Shown here piece by piece: positions 51,521-59,789 of a stretch of 64,000 bases of DNA; the first letter of the stretch is position 1, and each line of letters starts with the position of its first letter. Under the pieces are notes generated by a model. That model made no database searches. It was given only the letters and a program-made list of their open reading frames with translations, and was not told where the DNA came from. The stretch covers positions 3,534,001 to 3,598,000 of the forward strand of contig NZ_CP070499.1 of NCBI RefSeq assembly GCF_016925615.1, written 5' to 3'. The stretch is from Natronosporangium hydrolyticum (lineage in GTDB: Bacteria; Actinomycetota; Actinomycetes; Mycobacteriales; Micromonosporaceae). The position numbers and the translations under genes were made by a program.

Positions 51521-52231
51521 GTGAGCAGCCTGACCGCTGAGCAGTTCATCGCGACGATGAAGAGTCTTCAGTCCGATCAGGAGCGCCAGAAGATCCGCCG
51601 GTACTTCAAGGCCGCGGGGGCCGACAACGAGGTCATCGGTGTCCGGATGAAACACATCTTCGACACCGCCAAACGATCCAAAGACATGCCGTTGGATCAG
51701 GTCGAGCAGCTGCTGGACAGCCCATACTACGAGGGCCGTGTCGGCGCGGTGAGCATCCTCGACTTCAAAGCTCGCGGCCGCAAGCTCACCGACGCCGACC
51801 GCAGGGCGCTCTATGAGATCTACCTCGGCAAGCATGACCGCATCAACAACTGGGACCTGGTCGACCGGTCGGCACCACGGGTGGTCGGCTGCTACCTCGT
51901 GGACAAGCCACGGAACGTCCTCTACGAGCTAGCCCGCTCAACGGACATCTGGCGACGGCGGACCGCCATCGTCGCGACCTGGTATTTCGTCTTCTACGAC
52001 GACGACTTCACCGATGCCCTGGAGATCGCGGAGATCCTCCTGAAGGACCAGGAAGAGTTGATCAACAAGGCGGTCGGGACGACCCTGCGCTACGTCGGTG
52101 ACCACGACCGGCAGGCACTGCTGAGCTTCCTCGACCAGCACGCTCATGACCTGCCGCGGGTCGCGCTGCGCTACGCCATCGAGAAGCTGGAACCGGAGCA
52201 GCGCAACCATTATCTGACGCTCGGCAAGTAG
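51521..52231 (+). CDS. DNA alkylation repair protein (AlkD family)
   Basis: A 236-residue protein from GTG 51521 behind GGAGGG. ALK/HEAT-like repeats with DSPYYEGRVGAVSILDFKAR, the AlkD signature INNWDLVDRSAPRVVG (Trp/Asp pair of the active cleft), WRRRTAIVATWYFV, and a final HEAT repeat. Removes alkylated purines from DNA without base flipping. It converges with the hydrolase gene, overlapping by 22 bp. Confidence 0.9.
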   Translation: MSSLTAEQFIATMKSLQSDQERQKIRRYFKAAGADNEVIGVRMKHIFDTAKRSKDMPLDQVEQLLDSPYYEGRVGAVSILDFKARGRKLTDADRRALYEIYLGKHDRINNWDLVDRSAPRVVGCYLVDKPRNVLYELARSTDIWRRRTAIVATWYFVFYDDDFTDALEIAEILLKDQEELINKAVGTTLRYVGDHDRQALLSFLDQHAHDLPRVALRYAIEKLEPEQRNHYLTLGK

Positions 52232-52845
52232 CGCAGGAACTCTCGCACCGCCTCGGCCACCGCGGCCGGGTCCTTGCGCAGCTCGTGCCGCTCCCCCGGG
52301 CGTACCACCACGGTCACGCCGGGGCCCGGCTCGGGGAGCCCGAACGGGTCCCGGTCGCCGTTGACCACCAGCGTCGGCACATCGCCGCGCAGTTCGTCGG
52401 CGCGGGACCGCTCCGGCCGACCCGGCGGGTGCAGCGGGAACGCCAGCGCGACCACCGCGGTCGCGGCCACGGTCGCGGCGGTGCGCGCGGCGACCCGGGC
52501 ACCGCTGGACCGGCCCCCCACCACCAGCGGCCGGCCACTCAGCCGCGGATCGTCGCGCAGCTGCTCGATCACCGCGATCCACGCCGCGTCGAGCTGGCCG
52601 GCGGGCGCCGGCGCCCGCCGGCCAGCGACCCGGTACGGCTGGGTGATCCGGGCCACCGCCAGCCCTTCGTCGAGCGCCGCCTCGCGTACCGCCGCCAGAT
52701 CGGGGGCGTCGACACTGCCGCCGGCGCCGTGCCCCAGCGCCAACCAGCCCACGGGTACGCCGGCCGGCAGCGTCAGCTCCACCTCGGCCGGCCCGCGGGC
52801 GGTAGCCGGTTGCCAGATCTCCGGATCGGCCGTGCTGCTTCCCAT
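52210..52845 (-). CDS. Alpha/beta hydrolase (KANL3/Tex30 type)
   Basis: A 211-residue hydrolase from ATG 52845. Oxyanion region LALGHGAGGSVDAPDL, nucleophile elbow GGRSSGARVAART (Ser), LVVNGDRDPFG (Asp) and GERHELRKDP (His). Cytoplasmic; substrate unknown. Related to small dienelactone-hydrolase-like proteins. Confidence 0.85.
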   Translation of the reverse strand: MGSSTADPEIWQPATARGPAEVELTLPAGVPVGWLALGHGAGGSVDAPDLAAVREAALDEGLAVARITQPYRVAGRRAPAPAGQLDAAWIAVIEQLRDDPRLSGRPLVVGGRSSGARVAARTAATVAATAVVALAFPLHPPGRPERSRADELRGDVPTLVVNGDRDPFGLPEPGPGVTVVVRPGERHELRKDPAAVAEAVREFLRYLPSVR

Positions 52846-53005
52846 ACCGCCACCGTAGACGCTGCTCACAGCGGCCACTGCCGACGCGCCCACCGGCACT
52901 AGACTGAGCCTTGGTGACCTCGACTCTGCTCAATCTCACGATCGTGACCGGGATGCTGCTGGCGGTGCGGCCAGGTGGTCCGCCAGCTGGCGGCCGCCCG
53001 GTAGC

Positions 53006-54016
53006 TCAGGCCCCGGCGGCGTCCAGCCGGACCAGCTGTTCCTCGGTCAGCTTGATCTCCAGCGCCGGCAGCGCCGCCTGGTACTGATCCAGCGTGCGGG
53101 GACCGATGATCGGGATCACCTGCGGCGACCGCTGCTGCATCAGCCACGCGAGCACCAGCTGGTTCGGGGTGACCGACAGCTCCGCCGCCAGCTCGCTCAG
53201 GACCGCCAGCCGGATGTCGGCGTCCGGACCCCGATAGTCGATGAACTTGCCGTGGCTCTCCCGCTTGACCGGATCGTTGTAGATCCCCATCAGAATTGGC
53301 GAGTACGCCACCAGTGACATGTCCTCATAGGTGCGCAGCAGGTCCAGGTGCTCGCTGTTGGCGATGCCGGCGTGGTCCAGCCCGGCCCGCGGCCGCAGAT
53401 AGGAGTGCTGCTGCTGCACCGCCACCGGCGCTGGCCAGCCGTGCTCGGCGCAGAGCCGCCGAATCTCGGCCAACCGCCACGCGCGGACATTGGAGTAGCC
53501 GAGGTAGCGCACCTTGCCCGCCTGGACCATCTCGGCGAGCGCTGCCAGAGTTTCGACCAGCGGTGTCGCCCGGTCGTCCACATGCACGTAGTAGAGGTCG
53601 ATCCGGTCGGTGCCCAGCCGCCGGAGGCTGTCGTCGACATGCCGGCGAATGGTCTCGGCACCCGCACCCTCGAAGGTCCGGTAGGCCTCGGCCCAGTCGG
53701 GCTCCCCGTCACTGCTGAACACCGCGTCGACGTCGCGTGGGATCGCGGAACCCTTGGTGGCCAGAAAGACCTCGTCACGACGGCCGCTGCGGGCGAACCA
53801 CCGACCGAGCAGCTCCTCGCTGTGGCCGCCATAGCTCCCTCGGTCGTGCCACCAGCAGTAGCAGTTGGCGGTGTCGAGGAAGGTGCCACCGGCCGCGAGG
53901 TAGCGGTCGAGCATCTCGGTGGAGTCCGCCTCGCTGGTCCTGGTCCCCATCAGCATGCACCCGAGGGAGAGCTGACTGACCTTCTCACCGGTGCGGCCAA
54001 GGGTCACGGTCTGCAT
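53006..54016 (-). CDS. Aldo/keto reductase
   Basis: A 336-residue (beta/alpha)8 reductase. Catalytic tetrad candidates: Asp in FLDTANCY, Tyr in the same motif, Lys in LATKGSA and His in YYVHVDD. NADPH site IPIIGPRTLDQYQAAL near the C-terminus. Reduces carbonyls using NADPH. The segment after the catalytic Tyr (CWWHDRGSYGGHSEELLGRW) is Trp-rich and longer than usual. Substrate unknown. Divergent from the methyltransferase gene. Confidence 0.92.
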   Translation of the reverse strand: MQTVTLGRTGEKVSQLSLGCMLMGTRTSEADSTEMLDRYLAAGGTFLDTANCYCWWHDRGSYGGHSEELLGRWFARSGRRDEVFLATKGSAIPRDVDAVFSSDGEPDWAEAYRTFEGAGAETIRRHVDDSLRRLGTDRIDLYYVHVDDRATPLVETLAALAEMVQAGKVRYLGYSNVRAWRLAEIRRLCAEHGWPAPVAVQQQHSYLRPRAGLDHAGIANSEHLDLLRTYEDMSLVAYSPILMGIYNDPVKRESHGKFIDYRGPDADIRLAVLSELAAELSVTPNQLVLAWLMQQRSPQVIPIIGPRTLDQYQAALPALEIKLTEEQLVRLDAAGA

Positions 54017-54134
54017 GGTGCGCTCCTGTCATCGAAACGCCGGAGGAAGCTCCGGCCATCAGCTGCGACCGACGGTACGAGTTCGAGCGCACTCTCAGTC
54101 AACCCCGGCCGCCCGGGTACGGCATGATGCACGC

Positions 54135-54815
54135 ATGCGGATCGCCCCCGACGGTAGCCCGGTCGACCTCTACCGCCGGCTGCCGGCGCGCCAATCGGAG
54201 GCCGAGCTCCTGCATGACCTGCTGCCGGCGGGCGGGGCTGTACTCGACCTCGGCTGTGGTGCTGGCCGGCTCGCCGAACCGCTCGCCGCGCTCGGTCACC
54301 CGGTCACCGGGGTGGACAACGAGCCGGCGATGCTCGCGGGGCTGGACCGGGCCACCGGAGTCTGCGCCGAGATCACCGCGCTTGACCTGCCGGACCGGTT
54401 CGACGCCGTGCTGGCGATGAGCCACCTGGTCAACACCGCCGACGACGAGTTCGTCGCGGCGGTGTTGGCCACCGCCCGCCGGCACGTCACCGACTCCGGT
54501 TTCGTCGTGGTGGAGCGCCACGCCCCCGGCTGGGTGCACAGCTGCGCCGACTCCGACCACGAGCGGGACGGGGTGCGTTACCGGCTGACCGTCCATAGCC
54601 GAGACCAGGGCCAGTTGACCGCCACGATCCGGTACGAGTTCGACGGGAACGCGGCCGAGCAGCGCTTCTCGGCCCGGGACGTGCCCGACGACCGGCTTGC
54701 TGACCTGGCCGCAGCCGCGGGCCTGCGGGCGGTGGGAGCTCTGAACCCAGCCGAGACCCTGGTCCGATTGGAACCGGCTCAGTCGCCGAGCCGGGCTGCG
54801 CGCATGGTCAGGTAA
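54135..54815 (+). CDS. Class I SAM-dependent methyltransferase
   Basis: A 226-residue methyltransferase from ATG 54135 (longer starts add unrelated sequence). SAM motif I VLDLGCGAGRLAEPL, motif II VTGVDNEPAML, then FDAVLAMSHLVNT. A C-terminal beta-rich part follows. Small-molecule substrate unknown. It overlaps the end of the convergent sigma factor gene by 37 bp. Confidence 0.88.
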   Translation: MRIAPDGSPVDLYRRLPARQSEAELLHDLLPAGGAVLDLGCGAGRLAEPLAALGHPVTGVDNEPAMLAGLDRATGVCAEITALDLPDRFDAVLAMSHLVNTADDEFVAAVLATARRHVTDSGFVVVERHAPGWVHSCADSDHERDGVRYRLTVHSRDQGQLTATIRYEFDGNAAEQRFSARDVPDDRLADLAAAAGLRAVGALNPAETLVRLEPAQSPSRAARMVR

Positions 54816-56038
54816 CGCTGCTCGGGGCGGCTGGCGGTCATGGTCGCCGCCGACCGGTACGCCGCTTGCGCGGCTTCGATCTCCCCCGCCTGTTCCAGCA
54901 GATGGCCGCGGGCCGCCGCAAGCCGGTGGCTGTGGGTCATCCGGGCGTCGGCGTCGAGGGTGCCGAGTAGCGCCAGGCCGGCCCGCGGGCCGTGCACCAT
55001 CGCCACCGCGACCGCCCGGTTGAGGGTCACCACCGGCCCCGGGGCGACCCGCTCCAGCACCTCGTAGAGGGCGAGGATCTGCCGCCAGTCGGTAGTCTCC
55101 ACGCTCTCGGCCTCGTCGTGCACCGCTGCGATCGCCGCCTGCAGCTGGTAGGGCCCTACCGGGCCGGTGCCGAGGGTACGGGTCAGCAGCGCGGTCCCCT
55201 CCGCGATCAGGTCGTTGTCCCACCGGTCCCGCCGCTGCTCGGTCAGCGGCACCAGCAGCCGGTCCGGGCCGGTCCGGGCGGCTCGCCGGGCGTCGGTGAG
55301 CAGCATCAACGCCAGCAGTCCCGCCACCTCCGGCTCGGTCGGCGCGAGCCGGTGCAGCAGCCGGGTCAGCCGGATCGCCTCGGCGGTCAGGTCGGTCCGC
55401 TGCACCGCCTCTCCGGCGGTGGCCGCGTACCCCTCGTTGAAGATCAGGTAGAGGACGTGCTGGACTTCGCGGAGCCGCGCCGGCCACTGTTCCGCGTCCG
55501 GTGGCGCGAACCGGGCGCCCGCGGCCTTGATCCGCTGCTTGGCCCGGGTGATCCGCTGCGCCATGGTCGGCTCCGGGATCAGAAAGGCGCGGGCAATCTC
55601 GGCAGTGGTCAGCCCGCCCACCGCCCGCAGCGTCAGCGCGATCGCGCCCGGCGGCGACAGCGCCGGGTGGCAGCACAGGAACAGCAGCGACAGCGAATCA
55701 TCGCCGCTGGCCTGGTCGTCGTGGTCGGCCGGCGGCGTCACCTGCTGGTCCACCGGCGTCCGGGTGGTCACCAGCTCCTCGCGCCGGCGGCGAGCCTGGT
55801 CACTGCGGGTCTGGTCGGTGAGCCGCCGGAAGGCGACCTGGATCAGCCAGCCGCGCGGCGACTCCGGCACCCCGGACGCGGGCCACTGGACGGCCGCGGC
55901 CAGCAACGCCTCCTGCACCGCGTCCTCGGCGGCAGCGAAGTCGGCGTACCGCCGGCACACTGCGCCGAGCACCTGTGGGGCCAACTCCCGCAGCAGCTCC
56001 TCGAAGCCGTGGCCGGTTGCGGCCGCGGGCCGGGTCAC
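54779..56038 (-). CDS. ECF42-type sigma factor with DUF6596 domain (copy 2)
   Basis: A 419-residue sigma factor with the same order of parts as copy 1: region 2 (YADFAAAEDAVQEALLAAAV), region 4 (LRAVGGLTTAEIARAFLIPE), the C-terminal TPR-like DUF6596 part (VQHVLYLIFNEGYAAT; GPYQLQAAIAAVHDEA). GTG 56038 overlaps the DGPF stop (GTGA at 56035-56038). A longer reading upstream runs inside the DGPF gene and is rejected. Confidence 0.93.
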   Translation of the reverse strand: MTRPAAATGHGFEELLRELAPQVLGAVCRRYADFAAAEDAVQEALLAAAVQWPASGVPESPRGWLIQVAFRRLTDQTRSDQARRRREELVTTRTPVDQQVTPPADHDDQASGDDSLSLLFLCCHPALSPPGAIALTLRAVGGLTTAEIARAFLIPEPTMAQRITRAKQRIKAAGARFAPPDAEQWPARLREVQHVLYLIFNEGYAATAGEAVQRTDLTAEAIRLTRLLHRLAPTEPEVAGLLALMLLTDARRAARTGPDRLLVPLTEQRRDRWDNDLIAEGTALLTRTLGTGPVGPYQLQAAIAAVHDEAESVETTDWRQILALYEVLERVAPGPVVTLNRAVAVAMVHGPRAGLALLGTLDADARMTHSHRLAAARGHLLEQAGEIEAAQAAYRSAATMTASRPEQRYLTMRAARLGD

Positions 56039-56430
56039 ATCTCTACCTCCGGCTCCGACATCACCTGGCGTACCTCGATCGGCTGGCCGACCGGGGCGCC
56101 GCCGGCGCCGGGGGCGGCCGAGGCCGCGCGGGCGACCGCCAGCGCCCGGGCCTCGTCCGCCACGTCGACGATCCAGTAGCCGGCGAGGAACTCCTTGGTC
56201 TCCGGGAAGGGCCCGTCGGTGACCACCACCTCGCCGCCCGGTTGCGTCCTTACCACCTTGGCCTGGTCGGGGAAGGCCAGCCCCTGCGCCTCGACCAGCT
56301 CCCCCGCAGCGCTCAACTCGTCGTTGAGCCGGTTCATGAACTCGTGGTGGGCCCGCAGCTCCTCCGGCCTCAGCTGCAGGAACTCTTGCCACTTCGCGGC
56401 CGGCCCCATCATCAGCAGCATGTACTTCAC
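56035..56430 (-). CDS. YCII/DGPF domain protein (copy 2)
   Basis: 131 residues from GTG 56430 behind GGAGAG. Opens VKYMLLMMGPAAKWQEF and carries VVTDGPFPETKEFLAGYWIVD. Pairs with the sigma factor of copy 2. Clearly related to, but far from identical with, copy 1. Confidence 0.92.
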   Translation of the reverse strand: MKYMLLMMGPAAKWQEFLQLRPEELRAHHEFMNRLNDELSAAGELVEAQGLAFPDQAKVVRTQPGGEVVVTDGPFPETKEFLAGYWIVDVADEARALAVARAASAAPGAGGAPVGQPIEVRQVMSEPEVEM

Positions 56431-56538
56431 GTCGCTCTCCCGTCTGCTCCTGCTCACGCTCTCACAGAGACATCGGAGCCGCCGGGCGCTCTTCGACCGG
56501 CAACCCGCAAGGCGTGAACAAGCGGTAGCGGGATAAAC

Positions 56539-56558
56539 AGCAACGTAGTAACATTGCT
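56539..56558. promoter_or_regulatory. Candidate operator of the toxin-antitoxin operon
   Basis: AGCAACGT-AGTA-ACATTGCT, an inverted repeat with one mismatch, 21 bp upstream of the antitoxin start. Antitoxins of this type repress their own operon, so this is a likely binding site. Confidence 0.55.
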
Positions 56559-56579
56559 ACCGAGAAGGAGGTGATGCAT

Positions 56580-56834
56580 GTGGCTATCACCACGCTGTCG
56601 AGCCGGGAGTTCAACCAAGATACGGGTCGCGCCAAGGTCGCGGCACGAAGCGGGCCGGTCTTCATCACCGACCGCGGTCGTCCCGGGCATGTGCTGTTGA
56701 CCTTCGAGGACTACCAACGACTGACCGGTCAGGACAACATCGTCGACCTGCTGGGCTTGCCGGCGGGTGTGGAAGACGCTGAGCTGGAGGCGCCTCGCCC
56801 GCGAGACCTCGCCCAGCCAGCGGACCTGAGCTGA
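56580..56834 (+). CDS. Phd/YefM-type antitoxin
   Basis: 84 residues from GTG 56580. Earlier in-frame starts (GTG 56571, ATG 56574) lie inside or against the perfect ribosome site AAGGAGGTGAT (56565-56575), so 56580 is preferred. N-terminal VAITTLSSREFNQDTGRAK and VFITDRGRPGHVLLTFEDYQ are the Phd/YefM DNA-binding fold. The C-terminus (about 50-84) is the toxin-binding tail. Neutralises the PIN toxin encoded next. Confidence 0.9.
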   Translation: MAITTLSSREFNQDTGRAKVAARSGPVFITDRGRPGHVLLTFEDYQRLTGQDNIVDLLGLPAGVEDAELEAPRPRDLAQPADLS

Positions 56835-57262
56835 TGTTCCTGCTCGACACGAACGTCGTGTCGGAGCTACGAAAAGCCAGAGCCGGCCGCGCCGACAAGC
56901 ACGTCGCCGCATGGGCGGCCGGCGCATCCGCGGCAAGCATGTTCGTGTCAGTAATCACCATCCAGGAGCTGGAGATCGGGGTTCTTCTCGCCGAACGGCG
57001 TGACCCGACCCAAGGCGCCATCCTGCGCCAGTGGCTGGCGAAGCAGGTGCTGCCCGCATTCGCCGAGCGCATCATCCCGGTCGATACCGCCGTTGCCAGA
57101 CGCAGCGCCATGCTCCACGTCCCTGACCCGCGGCCGGTCCGGGACTCGCTTATAGCCGCCACCGCCATGGTCCACGGCTTGGCGGTCGTCACCCGCAACG
57201 TGGGCGACTTTCGGCCGATGGGCGCCGAGTTAGTCGACCCGTGGCAGGCGACCGACGCGTAG
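56834..57262 (+). CDS. PIN-domain toxin (VapC/FitB type)
   Basis: A 142-residue PIN nuclease with the four acidic residues Asp5 (LLDTNVVSEL), Glu45 (IQELEIG), Asp104 (VRDSLIAATA) and Asp125 (TRNVGDF). ATG shares a base with the antitoxin stop (TGATG). VapC toxins cut tRNA or rRNA. All catalytic residues are intact, so it should be active when released. Confidence 0.92.
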   Translation: MFLLDTNVVSELRKARAGRADKHVAAWAAGASAASMFVSVITIQELEIGVLLAERRDPTQGAILRQWLAKQVLPAFAERIIPVDTAVARRSAMLHVPDPRPVRDSLIAATAMVHGLAVVTRNVGDFRPMGAELVDPWQATDA

Positions 57263-57312
57263 GCAGCAAGAACGGTCAGGCGCGCCGGCCCTGTCCCGGT
57301 AACACTGGTGGC

Positions 57313-58248
57313 ATGGCCGAGAACGGACGCGATCGCCTGCGGGAGCTGCTCGACGCGGTCCTGCTCGATACCGACGGCGCCGCGGATGGGGTCCACCGCC
57401 GGCTCGAGGACATGGCCGACGACGCCTTCAGCTCGCCGTTTCACTTCAGCCGGCTGCTCTCCCGGGCCACCGGTGAGCCGCCGGTCGCCATGCGCCGGCG
57501 GGTGATGCTCGAGCGCTCCGCCTGGCAGCTCGCCCGCGGCACGTCGGTCACCCAGGCCGCCTGGGCGGCCGGCTACGAGTCGGTCGAGGGATTCAGCCGC
57601 GCGTTCCTGCGGGCGTTCGGCCGTTCGCCGTCCAGCCCCGCCGGCGGGAGCCACTGGCTGCCGGCCCCGAACGGCATCCACTTCCACCCGCCCATGTCGC
57701 TGTGGGCGCAAGCGCAGGAACGGCCGATGAACCCGCTTACTGAGCAACTGGTGGCCCACGACCTCGATGACACCCGGACGCTGCTGGAGTTGGCCAAGGG
57801 GCTGGCGGTGGCTGAGTTCCGCGCCATCTGCCAGCCCGGGACGATCGTGTTGCCGTGGGACGGGCCGGAAGAGTCGATCGCCGCCGTGCTCGATCACCAG
57901 GTCTTAGCCAAGGAGGTCTGGCTGGCCTCGATCGAAGGACTCGACCTGCCGTACCGTGCGGGGCCGCCGGACGCCGCCGGTCTGCTCGACCGGCACGACG
58001 CGGTCGCACCACGCTGGCTGGCCACGGTACGGGACATCGACCGCCGCGGGGCATGGAACGACCGGCTCATCGACGCGCTCTGCGATCCGCCGGAGAGCTT
58101 CGTGATCAGCAGCGTCATCGCCCACGTACTGACCTACTCCGCCCACCGGCGCCAGCTGGTACGGCGGATGTTGGCCGCCGCTGGCCGCGAGACCGACCAC
58201 GGCGACCCGATCATATGGCTACGAGCACAACGGGGAGAGACCGGATGA
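57313..58248 (+). CDS. AraC-type regulator fused to a DinB-like domain
   Basis: A 311-residue protein from ATG 57313. N-terminal AraC helix-turn-helix (about 15-105; FSSPFHFSRLLSRATGEPP, VTQAAWAAGYESVEGFSRAF), then a DinB-like four-helix domain (about 135-300) with three His in LDHQVLAKEVW, IAHVLTYSAHRRQLVRRM. The fusion suggests ligand or metal-thiol sensing coupled to transcription. Its stop overlaps the next gene (ATGA), so the two form an operon. Confidence 0.85.
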   Translation: MAENGRDRLRELLDAVLLDTDGAADGVHRRLEDMADDAFSSPFHFSRLLSRATGEPPVAMRRRVMLERSAWQLARGTSVTQAAWAAGYESVEGFSRAFLRAFGRSPSSPAGGSHWLPAPNGIHFHPPMSLWAQAQERPMNPLTEQLVAHDLDDTRTLLELAKGLAVAEFRAICQPGTIVLPWDGPEESIAAVLDHQVLAKEVWLASIEGLDLPYRAGPPDAAGLLDRHDAVAPRWLATVRDIDRRGAWNDRLIDALCDPPESFVISSVIAHVLTYSAHRRQLVRRMLAAAGRETDHGDPIIWLRAQRGETG

Positions 58249-58781
58249 GCGTCACCACGTACTACACCGCCACCAGCCTCGATGGCTTCATCGCGGACGA
58301 ACAGCAATCGCTCGAGTGGTTGCTCCGCCAGGACCTGGACGAGTCCGGTCCGCTCAACTACGACGAGTTCTTCGCCCGCATCGGCGCCGTGGTGATGGGC
58401 TCCACGACCTACGAGTGGATTCTCAAGCACGAGCGCGGCAAGTGGCCGTACCAGCTGCCGGTGTGGGTGATGACCACACGGGACCTGCCGAGGGTCGACG
58501 GAGATATCGGGTTCGCCCGCGGCGACGTCCGAGCCGTCCACGCCGAGATGACCGCCGCGGCAGCGGGGAAGGATCTGTGGGTGGTCGGCGGTGGTGAGCT
58601 GGCCGGCCAGTTCGCGGACGCCGGCCTGCTCGATGAGATCATCGTCTACATCGCACCGGTGACCCTGGGCGCGGGGGCGCCGCTGCTGCCACGCAAACTC
58701 GACCTCCGGCTTGAGGAGGTGGCCCGGAACCAGGCTTTCACCTGCGCCCGCTATTCGGTCGTCGGGCGTACGGCGTCGTAG
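58245..58781 (+). CDS. Dihydrofolate reductase family protein (RibD C-terminal type)
   Basis: A 178-residue protein from ATG 58245, overlapping the regulator stop (ATGA). TTYYTATSLDGFIADEQQS, VVMGSTTYEWIL, and LWVVGGGELAGQFADAGLLDE are RibD_C/DHFR-like motifs. Likely an NADPH-dependent reductase of unknown substrate controlled with the AraC-DinB protein. Confidence 0.9.
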   Translation: MSVTTYYTATSLDGFIADEQQSLEWLLRQDLDESGPLNYDEFFARIGAVVMGSTTYEWILKHERGKWPYQLPVWVMTTRDLPRVDGDIGFARGDVRAVHAEMTAAAAGKDLWVVGGGELAGQFADAGLLDEIIVYIAPVTLGAGAPLLPRKLDLRLEEVARNQAFTCARYSVVGRTAS

Positions 58782-58811
58782 AGTCGGGCGGACCTCGTCG
58801 TAGAGTCGGGC
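58774..58811. repeat. 16-bp direct repeat around the end of the reductase gene
   Basis: CGTCGTAGAGTCGGGC occurs at 58774-58789 and 58796-58811 with a 22-bp period. The first copy contains the TAG stop of the reductase; the second ends two bases before the macrodomain ATG. Confidence 0.7.
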
Positions 58812-58813
58812 AG

Positions 58814-59329
58814 ATGAGGCTTGAGCTCGTCACCGGCGACATCACTACCGAGCGCGTGGATGCGATCGTGAACGCGGCCAATTCGAGCCTGCTCGGCGGC
58901 GGCGGGGTGGACGGGGCGATCCACCGCAAGGGCGGCCCCGCGATCCTCGCGGCGTGCCGGGACCTGCGGGCCGGCGCCTACGGTGGTGGCCTACCGACCG
59001 GGCAGGCGGTCGCCACCACCGCGGGCAACCTGCCCGCCCGGTGGGTGGTGCATACGGTGGGCCCGGTCTGGCACGAGTCCGAGGACCGGTCCAGCGTGCT
59101 CCAGGACTGCTACCGGAACTCGCTGCGGGTCGCGGCGGAACTGGGGGCGGCATCGGTGGCGTTTCCGCTGATCTCGGCGGGGGTCTACCGCTGGCCACGC
59201 GCGGACGCGGTGTCCCACGCGGTAACCACGATCCGCGCCGAGGCGGCGCATCCGGTCACCCTGGTCCGGCTGGTGCTCTTCGACGAAGCGACCCGGAACG
59301 TCGCCGAACAGGTCCTCGGGCAGGGGTGA
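58814..59329 (+). CDS. Macrodomain protein (O-acetyl-ADP-ribose deacetylase type)
   Basis: A 171-residue macrodomain, start ATG 58814. IVNAANSSLLGGGGVDGAIH (ADP-ribose loop), TGQAVATTAGNLPARWVVHT and PLISAGVYRWPRADA are typical of MacroD-like hydrolases that remove ADP-ribose or deacetylate O-acetyl-ADP-ribose. The partner of the modification is not in the window. Confidence 0.93.
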   Translation: MRLELVTGDITTERVDAIVNAANSSLLGGGGVDGAIHRKGGPAILAACRDLRAGAYGGGLPTGQAVATTAGNLPARWVVHTVGPVWHESEDRSSVLQDCYRNSLRVAAELGAASVAFPLISAGVYRWPRADAVSHAVTTIRAEAAHPVTLVRLVLFDEATRNVAEQVLGQG

Positions 59330-59354
59330 GCTGGCCGGCCCACAGGGCCGCAGC

Positions 59355-59696
59355 TCACCATGCCACCGCGACCGCCACGTTCGCCGTGGTCAACAGCCCG
59401 ACCGCGACCGGCCAGGACCGGTGATCGGGGCGACGCCGGTGCAGTATGACCGCCACCAGAACCAGCACCGCGAGACCGAGCTTGACCGCGATCTTGGCTG
59501 AGTCGACCGGCAGGTGTTGGATCTCGCGGCTGGCGGTGAGGCCGAAGCCGGTTGCCAGCTGCACCAGGGCACCGGCCAGCATCGTGGTCGCGGCGCGCCG
59601 CAGCGCGGGCGCGCCGAGTTGCACCAGGCACCCGCCGATCAGCGCAGCCAAGCCGAGGAAGTGCGTGATGAGCAGGATGTACCGCAAGGTCTCCAC
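59355..59696 (-). CDS. Small four-helix membrane protein
   Basis: A 113-residue protein from GTG 59696 behind GGAGG, with four hydrophobic segments and ILLITHFLGLAALIGG, TASREIQHLPVDSAKIAVKLG between them. It resembles small DUF4149/CopD-like or DoxX-size proteins but I do not name the family. Divergent from a TetR gene with palindromes in between; probably its target. Confidence 0.8.
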   Translation of the reverse strand: METLRYILLITHFLGLAALIGGCLVQLGAPALRRAATTMLAGALVQLATGFGLTASREIQHLPVDSAKIAVKLGLAVLVLVAVILHRRRPDHRSWPVAVGLLTTANVAVAVAW

Positions 59697-59716
59697 GTGA
59701 CGCCTCCGAGAGGTGA

Positions 59717-59756
59717 GTAAGTGCTCACCAACTTACCATGGTGGGCGAGTACCCAC
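59717..59756. promoter_or_regulatory. Operator region between the membrane protein and TetR genes
   Basis: GTAAGT-N8-ACTTAC (59717-59736) and GTGGG-N6-CCCAC (59741-59756) are inverted repeats placed in the 93-bp gap between the divergent genes. The first is the better candidate for the TetR site. Confidence 0.55.
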
Positions 59757-59789
59757 TAACCTGCAAGGTCGGCACCGGAAGGAGCACAC

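Noticed and set aside
52914-53005. GTG-started hydrophobic stretch (VTSTLLNLTIVTGMLLAV) between hydrolase and reductase genes
   Set aside because: Runs into the antisense of the reductase gene; may be a remnant of a membrane gene, but there is no ribosome site or homologue I recognise.
56454-56936. 160-codon minus-strand frame across the toxin-antitoxin start
   Set aside because: Antisense to the antitoxin, which has a perfect ribosome site and clear family motifs.
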